Assembly (NCBI GenBank): GCA_903953065.1
Contig: CAJBIG010000245.1
Location: 1 to 10,512, forward strand
DNA from: an uncultured Solirubrobacterales bacterium
GTDB taxonomy: Bacteria > Actinomycetota > Thermoleophilia > Solirubrobacterales > Solirubrobacteraceae
Reading direction: 5' to 3'
Length of the DNA stretch: 10,512 bases
Part shown: in pieces, positions 1 to 5,703 of the stretch
Layout: every line of letters begins with the position of its first letter
How positions within the stretch are numbered: position 1 is the stretch's first letter
Notes under the pieces: model-generated
What the model was told of the DNA's origin: nothing
Databases searched by the model: none
What the model saw: the letters and a program-made list of their open reading frames with translations, nothing else
Made by a program: the position numbers and the translations under genes

Positions 1-550
1 CGCCGGCGCCGGATACCTGTTGGTTGGCGGCGCCAGCCGCAACGGTGCTGAGCTGATCAGCGTCGTGATGGGCGAGCCGAGCGAAGCGGCGCGCAACGCC
101 GACACACTGAAGCTGATGCGCTACGGCTTCGGTCGGTACCGCAGCGTCCGTGCCGTCACCAAGGGGCAGCGCTTCGCCACGCTTGAGGTCGAGGGGCGCG
201 ACAGCAAAGTCGCGCTAATCGGATCGCGCAGCGTCGACGTTGTGATGCGTAGTGGGGAGCGGCCGACAACGATTCTCAGCGGCCTGCCGGCTCGCTTAAC
301 CGGGCCGCTTGCAAAGGGCGCGCGCGTCGGCGAGGTGATCGTGCTTCGGCGCGGCAAGAGCGTCGAACGGGTTCCTCTGGTCACCGCGACGGCTGTTGCC
401 GCGCCATCGTTACTCGCCACGGCCGGGGGCTTGGCCGGGCCGGCGGCGGGCCTCTTTGTGGCCCTCACCTTAATAGTCATTTCGGCTACTCTCTTACGCA
501 AGCGGCGCCGTCAACGGCGCCCCGAGAGGGCCCAAAGAAGACCGGCATGA
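1..550 (+). CDS. D-alanyl-D-alanine carboxypeptidase (peptidase S11 / PBP5-like), 3' part only
   Basis: The open frame runs in from the left edge (first full codon at base 2), so the catalytic serine and the SxN and KTG motifs lie outside the window. The first visible residues (AGYLLVGGASRNGAELISVV, then GEPSEAARNADTLKLMRYGF) match the segment that follows the KTG motif in S11 DD-carboxypeptidases, which trim the terminal D-Ala from peptidoglycan stem peptides outside the membrane. A small beta-rich region resembling the PBP5 C-terminal domain follows (about visible residues 45-125). Then come a hydrophobic segment (about 148-166, AAGLFVALTLIVISATLL) and a strongly basic tail rich in Arg, which fits a C-terminal membrane anchor with its tail in the cytoplasm. 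The stop TGA overlaps the ATG of the next gene (ATGA). Family assignment rests on the post-catalytic segment and topology only; a non-catalytic paralogue cannot be excluded. Confidence 0.8.
   Translation, partial: AGAGYLLVGGASRNGAELISVVMGEPSEAARNADTLKLMRYGFGRYRSVRAVTKGQRFATLEVEGRDSKVALIGSRSVDVVMRSGERPTTILSGLPARLTGPLAKGARVGEVIVLRRGKSVERVPLVTATAVAAPSLLATAGGLAGPAAGLFVALTLIVISATLLRKRRRQRRPERAQRRPA
504..521 (+). repeat. Perfect 7-bp hairpin at the 3' end of the carboxypeptidase gene
   Basis: GGCGCCG (504-510), loop TCAA, CGGCGCC (515-521). It lies inside the codons for the Arg-rich tail and ends 25 bases before the kinase ATG. No T-tract follows, so it is not a normal intrinsic terminator. It could shape translation or stability of the joint mRNA, or simply reflect GC-rich arginine codons. 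Confidence 0.4.
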
Positions 551-1506
551 TTCTCACCGTCACTCTCAACGCAGCGATCGACAAGTCACTCTCGGTCCCA
601 AGCTTCCGGCTCGGGCGGCGCCACCGGACCGTTGAGCAGCGCTCGACCGCTGGCGGCAAGGGAGTCAACGTTGCGCGGCTGCTGGCGTCGCTCGGTCAGC
701 CTGTGATCGCGACCGGCTTTGTCGGCGGCGCGACCGGCACAAGGATCGTCGAGCAGTTGACCGCCGAATCGATCCTCAATGGGTTCGTCCACATTGCCGA
801 AGAGTCGCGCACAAACATTTCGGTTCTCGACCCGACTACCGGCGATCAGACCGAGATCAACGAGCGTGGTCCGGAAGTCAACCCGGCCGAAATCGAACTC
901 TTCGTTGAGAAGCTCACCTATCTGGCGCGAGGTGCGGCGATCTGCGTCTTGGCCGGGTCTCTGCCGCGAGGGGTTGACCCATCGATCTACGCGACCCTGA
1001 TTGCCGAACTGAAGCGACTGGACGTAGTCACGATCGTCGACTCCGAAGGCGAGGCGATGAAGCTTGCAGTGCGCGCCGAGCCGACAGTGATCTCGCCGAA
1101 CATGGCGGAGGCAGAGGAGCTCGTCGGCCATGAGTTCAATGACCGCGACGAGCAGATTGGTGCGCTGGCAGAGCTGCGCGCGCTCGGTTCGAAGGAGGCA
1201 ATCATCACGCTGCCGGACGGCTGCGTCGCCAGCGTCATCACCGACGGCGAAGTGAACGAACACCGCGTTTGGATCGAACCTCGCGAAGCCGTCGCCAGCG
1301 TCGGCGCCGGTGATGCATTCCTCGCCGGCTATGTTGCGGCTCGCTACGGCGGCTCAAGCCCGGAGGAGTGCCTGCGCTACGCGGTCGCGTGCGGCGCCGA
1401 ATCGACTCAGCGACTTGGCGCCGGCCTGATCGATCCCAAGGGAGTCGACGAGCTGCTCTCCGAGGTCGAGGTCGAGCGGATAGAAGCACCCGCGCGCTCT
1501 CTCTGA
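547..1506 (+). CDS. pfkB: 1-phosphofructokinase-like sugar-phosphate kinase, PfkB/ribokinase family
   Basis: A complete 319-residue protein of normal length for the FruK/LacC/PfkB branch of the ribokinase fold. These enzymes use ATP to phosphorylate fructose-1-phosphate, tagatose-6-phosphate or fructose-6-phosphate in the cytoplasm. Visible motifs: the N-terminal strand MILTVTLNAAID; PfkB signature 1 around GGKGVNVARLLASLG (36-50); TNISVLD (89-95) and TEINERGPEV (102-111), typical of hexose-phosphate binding; LAGSLPRGV (135-143); SPNMAEAEEL (183-192); and signature 2 GAGDAFLAGY (253-262) with the presumed catalytic base Asp256. The ATG overlaps the stop of the carboxypeptidase gene (ATGA) and has a weak purine-rich AGAAG six bases upstream, which supports this start and translational coupling. 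The exact substrate is not decidable: no fructose PTS gene is in view, so FruK is the nearest label rather than proof. Confidence 0.85.
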   Translation: MILTVTLNAAIDKSLSVPSFRLGRRHRTVEQRSTAGGKGVNVARLLASLGQPVIATGFVGGATGTRIVEQLTAESILNGFVHIAEESRTNISVLDPTTGDQTEINERGPEVNPAEIELFVEKLTYLARGAAICVLAGSLPRGVDPSIYATLIAELKRLDVVTIVDSEGEAMKLAVRAEPTVISPNMAEAEELVGHEFNDRDEQIGALAELRALGSKEAIITLPDGCVASVITDGEVNEHRVWIEPREAVASVGAGDAFLAGYVAARYGGSSPEECLRYAVACGAESTQRLGAGLIDPKGVDELLSEVEVERIEAPARSL

Positions 1507-1599
1507 GCGCTATCTTGGGTGAGTGATCACGCGAGCCTTCCAGCAGCCTTCCGCGAAGCTCCCCGATCTGATTCGTGCGCAGCGATTGCGTCCGGTCGT

Positions 1600-1616
1600 C
1601 TACCTAGGATCAGCCG
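1600..1616 (+). promoter_or_regulatory. Candidate promoter of guaB3 with leaderless spacing (-10 TAGGAT)
   Basis: TAGGAT at 1605-1610 matches the actinobacterial -10 pattern TANNNT. Counting its last base as -7 puts +1 at 1617, the A of the guaB3 ATG. The start has no Shine-Dalgarno before it. The extended sequence CTACCTAGGAT agrees at 9 of 11 positions with the box before glmS. A clear -35 is missing; TTGCGT at 1586-1591 is only 13 bases upstream. The rest of the 110-base gap (1507-1599) shows no convincing terminator or riboswitch. The box is seen directly; promoter activity is inferred. Confidence 0.55.
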
Positions 1617-2837
1617 ATGGAAATTGAGATCGGCAGAGGAAAGAAGGCGCGCCGCGCCTATGGCTTTGATGACATCGCGATCGTGCCGTCACGCCGCACG
1701 CGTGATCCCGACGACGTAGACATCTCTTGGAAGCTCGGGCCTTACCGCTTTGAGTTGCCGCTGATGGCGTCGGCCATGGACGGAGTGGTCTCGCCGCGCA
1801 CAGCAATCGAAGTCGGTCGCCTCGGCGGGCTCGCGGTGCTCAACCTTGAAGGAATCTTCACTCGCTACGAGGATGCTGAAGAGCAGCTCGAGCGGATCTC
1901 GCAGCTGCCCAAGGACGAGGCAACTCACGAGATGCAGATGATTTACCAAGAGCCGATCAAGCCGGAGCTGATGCGCGCGCGCATCGAGGAGATCAAGGCC
2001 AGCGGCGTCGTGACTGCTGCGTCGTTGACGCCGCAACGCGTTACAGCCCATCACGAGATGGTGCTTGAGGCCGGGCTCGACATCCTCGTCATTCAGGGAA
2101 CCGTTGTTTCCGCCGAGCACGTTTCGAAGACGAGCGAGGCTCTCAACTTGAAGGAGTTCATCGCCGACCTGCCGGTTCCAGTGATCGTCGGCGGCTGTGC
2201 CAGCTACCACACGGGTCTTCATCTCATGCGCACCGGCGCGGCTGGCGTCCTCGTCGGCGTCGGTCCCGGCGCGGCCTGCACCACGCGCGGGGTGCTAGGT
2301 CTCGGCGTGCCGCAGGCAACGGCAATCGCAGATGTCGCTGGCGCCCGCTCTACGCACATGCTTGAGACAGGCGAGTACGTCCAGGTGATCGCCGACGGCG
2401 GCATGAGCACCGGTGGCGACGTTGCCAAAGCGATTGCCTGTGGCGCCGATGCGGTGATGATCGGCTCTCCGCTTGCGCGTGCCTATGAGGCTCCGGGTCG
2501 CGGCTTCCACTGGGGGATGGCGACCTTCCACCCGACGCTTCCGCGCGGCGCCCGCGTTGAGACAGTCCAGAACGGTTCGATCGAAGAGATCCTCACCGGA
2601 CCGGCACACGAGAACGACGGCAGCTTCAATCTGATGGGCGCGCTGCGCACGTCGATGGCCACCTGCGGCTATCAGGACATCGCTGAGTTCAACCGCGCCG
2701 AGCTGATGGTTGCGCCAGCCCTGCAGACCGAAGGCAAGAAGCTTCAGTCATCTCAGGGAGTTGGAATGGGTAGCCGCGGAGCCGGCGCCTCGCCTTCGGC
2801 CAACGCGGACAGCACGCTCAGTTCGACGCCGGCGTGA
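1617..2837 (+). CDS. guaB3: GuaB3-type IMP dehydrogenase (no CBS domains)
   Basis: A 406-residue (beta/alpha)8-barrel protein of the IMP dehydrogenase/GMP reductase superfamily. IMP dehydrogenase oxidises IMP to XMP with NAD+, the committed step to GMP. Visible motifs: YGFDDIAIVPSRRT (15-28), the barrel entrance; LPLMASAMDGV (47-57); VIVGGCASY (189-197); the catalytic loop GVGPGAACTTRGV (214-226) with presumed nucleophile Cys221; IADGGMSTGGD (258-268), the phosphate-binding region; and MIGSPLA (281-287). Canonical IMPDH is near 490 residues with a CBS pair between barrel strands; here there is no room for it, and the length and spacing fit the GuaB3 family of Actinobacteria and cyanobacteria. 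The last ~26 residues (381-406) are a Gly/Ser/Ala-rich, probably disordered tail. No Shine-Dalgarno is present. The stop overlaps the GTG of guaA, so both are probably co-translated. A regular CBS-bearing guaB is expected elsewhere in the genome. Confidence 0.9.
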   Translation: MEIEIGRGKKARRAYGFDDIAIVPSRRTRDPDDVDISWKLGPYRFELPLMASAMDGVVSPRTAIEVGRLGGLAVLNLEGIFTRYEDAEEQLERISQLPKDEATHEMQMIYQEPIKPELMRARIEEIKASGVVTAASLTPQRVTAHHEMVLEAGLDILVIQGTVVSAEHVSKTSEALNLKEFIADLPVPVIVGGCASYHTGLHLMRTGAAGVLVGVGPGAACTTRGVLGLGVPQATAIADVAGARSTHMLETGEYVQVIADGGMSTGGDVAKAIACGADAVMIGSPLARAYEAPGRGFHWGMATFHPTLPRGARVETVQNGSIEEILTGPAHENDGSFNLMGALRTSMATCGYQDIAEFNRAELMVAPALQTEGKKLQSSQGVGMGSRGAGASPSANADSTLSSTPA

Positions 2838-4372
2838 CTCACGACGAAGTCGTTGTCCTCGACTATGGGGGGCAGTACTCGCAGCTGATCGCGAGGCGTG
2901 TCCGCGAGTGCGGCGTCTTCTCAGAGCTGCTGCCCTACCACGTCGGCCCGGAAGAGGTTGCTTCCAGAGGAGCGAAGGGGTTGATTCTCTCCGGCGGCCC
3001 CGCATCGGTTCACGTTGACGGCGCGCCGCGGCTGGACCCTGGCTTGCTCGAGCTTGGCATCCCGGTACTTGGAATCTGTTACGGGATGCAGCTCTTGGCT
3101 CAGCATCTCGGCGGCCGCGTTGAGAGCGCCGAAGTCGGCGAATACGGCCGCTCAGAGCTAACGGTCAGCGAGCCTGGATTGCTTTTCGCCGGGTTGCCCG
3201 AAGTCCAGCCCTGCTGGATGTCTCACCGCGACACCGTCTACGAGCCGCCGCCCGGCTTCACGGCATTGGCGGCATCGACGCAGTCACCTGTCGCCGCCTT
3301 CGAGTCGGCCGAGAAGAGGATTTACGGGATTCAGTTTCACCCGGAGGTCGTACACACGCCGTTCGGCCAGCAGATACTGACCCACTTCCTCCGTGACGCC
3401 TGCGGTTGCACTCTCGACTGGTCGCCTGCTTCGATCGCCGAAGAGCAGATCGCTGCGATCCGCGAGCAGGTAGGTGATGGCAAAGTCGTGTGCGGTCTCT
3501 CCGGCGGCGTTGATTCGTCGGTTGCGGCGCTGCTGGTCCACCGAGCCATCGGTGATCAGCTGACCTGTGTCTTCGTCGATCACGGCATGATGCGCAAGGA
3601 TGAAGGCGCGCAGGTCGTTGAAACATTCCGCGATCGCTTCGCGGTTCCGCTCGTAGCCGTCGATGCCGAGGAGCGCTTCCTCAGCAAGCTCGCCGGGGTG
3701 AGCGACCCAGAGACCAAGCGCAAGATCATCGGCGGCGAATTCATTCGCGTCTTCGAAGAGGAGGCGGCCAAGCTCGAAGGGGCAAAGTTTCTCGTTCAAG
3801 GGACTCTCTACTCCGACGTGATCGAATCCGGCGGCGGCACCGGCACTTCGACGATCAAGTCGCACCACAACGTCGGCGGGCTCCCCGACGACATGGAGTT
3901 CGAGCTCGTTGAACCGCTGCGAGCACTCTTCAAAGACGAGGTGCGCGCCGTCGGTGCCGAGCTGGGGTTACCCGAGCGACTCGTCTGGCGCCAGCCATTC
4001 CCGGGGCCAGGGTTGGCAATTCGGATCGTCGGCGGCGAGGCAACGAAGGAGCGGCTCGACCTTCTGCGAGACGCCGATGCGGTGCTCCAAGACGAGATCC
4101 GCAAGGCCGGCCTTTACCGCGAGCTTTGGCAGTCTTTCTGCGTTCTGCCCGACGTGCGAACGGTGGGCGTCCAAGGTGACGAGCGCACTTACGGCTACGT
4201 CGTCGTGATCCGTGCCGTCACTTCGGACGATGCAATGACGGCCGATTGGGCCCGTCTGCCGTACGATCTGCTTGAGCAGATCGCCTCGCGAATGATCAAC
4301 GAACTACGTGAAGTAAACCGCGTCGTCCTCGACATCACGTCGAAGCCGCCGGGCACTATCGAGTGGGAGTAA
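2834..4372 (+). CDS. guaA: GMP synthase (glutamine-hydrolysing)
   Basis: A complete 512-residue cytoplasmic enzyme that converts XMP, ATP and glutamine to GMP. The N-terminal class I glutamine amidotransferase domain holds ILSGGPASV (51-59), the nucleophile loop LGICYGMQLL (79-88, Cys82) and the His169/Glu171 pair in FHPEV. The ATP-pyrophosphatase domain has the P-loop GLSGGVDSSV (221-230), then TLYSDVIES (324-332) and KSHHNVGG (342-349). The C-terminal dimerisation domain has RQPFPGPGLAIRI (386-398) and the conserved end SKPPGTIEWE (503-512), which contributes to the XMP site. All expected catalytic residues are present. The GTG start at 2834 overlaps the guaB3 stop as GTGA and gives the usual N-terminus just before VVVLDYGGQYSQLI; no Shine-Dalgarno is visible, so reinitiation after guaB3 is likely. 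The pairing puts the last two GMP steps in one transcript. Confidence 0.97.
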   Translation: MTHDEVVVLDYGGQYSQLIARRVRECGVFSELLPYHVGPEEVASRGAKGLILSGGPASVHVDGAPRLDPGLLELGIPVLGICYGMQLLAQHLGGRVESAEVGEYGRSELTVSEPGLLFAGLPEVQPCWMSHRDTVYEPPPGFTALAASTQSPVAAFESAEKRIYGIQFHPEVVHTPFGQQILTHFLRDACGCTLDWSPASIAEEQIAAIREQVGDGKVVCGLSGGVDSSVAALLVHRAIGDQLTCVFVDHGMMRKDEGAQVVETFRDRFAVPLVAVDAEERFLSKLAGVSDPETKRKIIGGEFIRVFEEEAAKLEGAKFLVQGTLYSDVIESGGGTGTSTIKSHHNVGGLPDDMEFELVEPLRALFKDEVRAVGAELGLPERLVWRQPFPGPGLAIRIVGGEATKERLDLLRDADAVLQDEIRKAGLYRELWQSFCVLPDVRTVGVQGDERTYGYVVVIRAVTSDDAMTADWARLPYDLLEQIASRMINELREVNRVVLDITSKPPGTIEWE

Positions 4373-4405
4373 TGAGCCGCGCGGCCTCGATCGCGCAAAG
4401 GCCGC

Positions 4406-4411
4406 TATTCT
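4406..4411 (+). promoter_or_regulatory. Candidate -10 box for rplM-rpsI (TATTCT)
   Basis: TATTCT in the 79-base gap after guaA is the best -10 candidate there. It predicts +1 near 4418 and a leader of about 34 bases that contains the hairpin at 4422-4440. No clear -35 is seen at 16-18 bases upstream. Unlike the other operon heads in the window, no TANNNT box lies 6-7 bases before the rplM ATG, so the leaderless model does not apply here. Confidence 0.35.
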
Positions 4412-4421
4412 CTGGGACTGC

Positions 4422-4448
4422 GCCGCGCTGAATGCGTGGCTTTTTATT
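4422..4448 (+). terminator. Intrinsic terminator or leader attenuator between guaA and rplM
   Basis: Stem GCCGCGC (4422-4428), loop TGAAT, stem GCGTGGC (4434-4440), seven pairs including one G-U, followed at once by TTTTTATT (4441-4448). This is a textbook Rho-independent terminator shape. It ends only a few bases before the rplM ATG (4452). It may end guaA transcription, or act as an attenuator in the rplM leader if transcription starts at the TATTCT box upstream. The same arms recur after rpsI. Confidence 0.65.
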
Positions 4449-4451
4449 GCT

Positions 4452-4904
4452 ATGAGAGCCTCAGTTGCATCCAAAACCTACGTCGCCAAAGCGACCGACC
4501 GCGAACGTCAGTGGCTGCTGATCGACGCAAACGGGCTTACGCTCGGGCGTCTTGCTACCCAGATTGCCGATCTGCTGCGCGGAAAGCTCAAGCCTGAGTA
4601 CACGCCGCACGTAGATACCGGCGATTTCGTTGTCGTAATCAACGCCGAGAAGATTTCGGTCAGCGGCAACAAGATGAAAGAGAAGATGTATCGCCGCCAC
4701 ACCGGTTACCCGGGTGGGCTGCGTGAGCGGACGCTCGAAGAGATGCTCGAGCGTCGCCCGGAAGAGGTAATCCGCCAGGCAGTGCGCGGCATGCTTCCCC
4801 GCAACCGCCTCGCTCGCCAGCAGATCACGAAGCTCAAGGTCTACGCCGGGACCGACCACCCACACGTCGCCCAGAAGCCGAAGAAATTGGAGATCACGAC
4901 CTAA
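4452..4904 (+). CDS. rplM: Large ribosomal subunit protein L13 (uL13)
   Basis: A 150-residue protein of normal length for bacterial L13, an early-assembly 23S rRNA binder. The match is clear throughout: KTYVAKATDRERQWLLIDAN (8-27), LGRLATQIADLLRGK (31-45), YTPHVDTGDFVVVINAEK (50-67), RRHTGYPGG (81-89), and the L13 signature region around VRGMLPRNRLARQQ (111-124), ending KLKVYAGTDHPH. ATG4452 is the only reasonable start upstream of the conserved block; it adds about seven residues (MRASVAS) before the usual beginning. There is no Shine-Dalgarno: the bases before the ATG are the T-tract of a hairpin. The stop TAA shares its last A with the rpsI ATG (TAATG). In E. coli L13 represses its own operon through the leader mRNA, so a leader structure here may be regulatory. 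Confidence 0.97.
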   Translation: MRASVASKTYVAKATDRERQWLLIDANGLTLGRLATQIADLLRGKLKPEYTPHVDTGDFVVVINAEKISVSGNKMKEKMYRRHTGYPGGLRERTLEEMLERRPEEVIRQAVRGMLPRNRLARQQITKLKVYAGTDHPHVAQKPKKLEITT

Positions 4905-5656
4905 TGGCCGAAGACGAAGCGCCAATCGAAGGGCAGTCGGAAGTTGAGGCCGAAGAGGTCGAAGAGGTCGTCGAAGTGGTTGAGGCCGAAGCTGAGGCTG
5001 AGGTAGTCGAAGAGGCTGTCGAAGAGGAAGTAGCCGAAGAGGTCGTCGAAGCTGAAGCCGAGGCGGCCGAGGTAAAGGCCGACAAGAAAGCGCCAAAGGA
5101 GAAGGCAATTCCCGGCGCCGACCTTGAGGTCGACATCGTTGTCGAAGGCGAGGACAGCAGCCCTGAGAGTTCGCTCGATCCATTCGCGGACGACTCCGAC
5201 GTCGTCGTCGTCGAGGTTGAGGAGCCGGTTGCCGATGAGCCGATCGCCGCGACAATCAAACTTGCTGCCGATGCGCGCTACACCGCGACCGGCAAGCGCA
5301 AGCGGGCAGTCGCTCGCGTAATCCTCAAGCCCGGCAAGGGCGAGTACCTGATCAACGGCCGCTCGATCGACGATTTCTTCCCTCGCCCGGCGCTTCAGCG
5401 CAATATTCGTCAGCCGCTGGAGGCTGTCGGCTTCGAGGACAAGATGGACGTCATCGCACGTATGCACGGTGGCGGCGTCTCGGCACAGGCCGGCGCGCTG
5501 CGCCACGGTATCTCTCGCGCACTGCTCGAGGCAGACCCAAACCTTCGTGGTGCACTTAAGAGCCGCGGCTTCCTAACGCGTGACGCACGCGCCAAAGAGC
5601 GCAAGAAGGCCGGGCTCAAGAAGGCCCGTAAGCGGCCTCAGTTCAGCAAGCGCTAG
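4904..5656 (+). CDS. rpsI: Small ribosomal subunit protein S9 (uS9) with long acidic N-terminal extension
   Basis: A 250-residue protein in two parts. Residues ~124-250 are a standard bacterial S9: RYTATGKRKRAVARV (125-139), LINGRSIDDFFPR (149-161), the S9 signature GGGVSAQAGALRHGISRAL (189-207), and a basic tail ending QFSKR, the end that reaches the P-site tRNA in known ribosome structures. Residues 1-123 are an extension: in the first 60 residues I count 25 Glu and 2 Asp against one Lys, mostly Glu-Val-Ala repeats, then a short Lys patch (58-67) and a second acidic, Asp-rich stretch (73-112). Bacterial S9 is usually near 130 residues; actinobacterial forms are often extended but generally less. 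There is no in-frame ATG between Met1 and the core, and ATG4904 overlaps the rplM stop with GGAG at 4889-4892, so the long form looks genuine. Translation is coupled to rplM. Confidence 0.95.
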   Translation: MAEDEAPIEGQSEVEAEEVEEVVEVVEAEAEAEVVEEAVEEEVAEEVVEAEAEAAEVKADKKAPKEKAIPGADLEVDIVVEGEDSSPESSLDPFADDSDVVVVEVEEPVADEPIAATIKLAADARYTATGKRKRAVARVILKPGKGEYLINGRSIDDFFPRPALQRNIRQPLEAVGFEDKMDVIARMHGGGVSAQAGALRHGISRALLEADPNLRGALKSRGFLTRDARAKERKKAGLKKARKRPQFSKR

Positions 5657-5667
5657 CGAAGGCTGGC

Positions 5668-5701
5668 CCGCGCCACCGGCGTGGATTCTTTAGTTTCCTT
5701 T
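5668..5701 (+). terminator. Intrinsic terminator after rpsI
   Basis: Stem CCGCGCC (5668-5674), loop ACC, stem GGCGTGG (5678-5684), seven pairs with one G-U, followed by the T-rich ATTCTTTAGTTTCCTTT (5685-5701). It starts 11 bases after the rpsI stop and is well placed to end the rplM-rpsI transcript. Seen as a 6-base arm with a 5-base loop, it carries exactly the arms of the hairpin before rplM (CCGCGC / GCGTGG). The T-tract is interrupted, so termination may be partial. It also contains the candidate glmM -10 box. Confidence 0.6.
5691..5696 (+). promoter_or_regulatory. Candidate -10 of glmM (TAGTTT), near-leaderless spacing
   Basis: TAGTTT fits TANNNT and predicts +1 at 5703, one base before the glmM ATG (5704). 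No Shine-Dalgarno and no good -35 are visible. The box lies inside the T-rich tract of the rpsI terminator, so one short segment may both end one transcript and start the next. Weaker than the guaB3 and glmS boxes. Confidence 0.4.
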
Positions 5702-5703
5702 CC

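Noticed and set aside
586..1263. A 225-residue open frame on the minus strand inside the kinase gene
   Set aside because: High-GC codon structure leaves long antisense frames; the sense frame carries all PfkB motifs and the antisense product resembles nothing I recognise.
1507..1616. A purine riboswitch before guaB3
   Set aside because: No conserved purine-aptamer loops or stems could be recognised in 110 bases, and the -10 box next to the ATG leaves no leader.
1519..1719. A small GTG-started plus-strand frame of 66 codons between the kinase and guaB3
   Set aside because: Half of it is a frameshifted reading of the guaB3 5' end, it has no ribosome site, and the guaB3 frame is unambiguous.
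4381..4405. GCGGCC ... GGCCGC inverted repeat just after guaA, as a terminator
   Set aside because: Only six pairs with a 13-base loop and no T-tract; the hairpin at 4422-4440 is the better terminator.
4960..5070. Repetitive GAGGTCGAAGAG-like DNA as a tandem repeat or CRISPR-like array
   Set aside because: Units are irregular and codon-phased, encoding Glu/Val/Ala within S9; there are no spacers and no constant repeat length.
4461..5255. A 264-residue open frame on the minus strand across rplM and the rpsI extension
   Set aside because: It mirrors two clear ribosomal protein genes. Its Leu/Arg/Pro-rich repeats are just the reverse reading of the GAG/GAA/GTC low-complexity DNA, and no start signal or family motif is seen.
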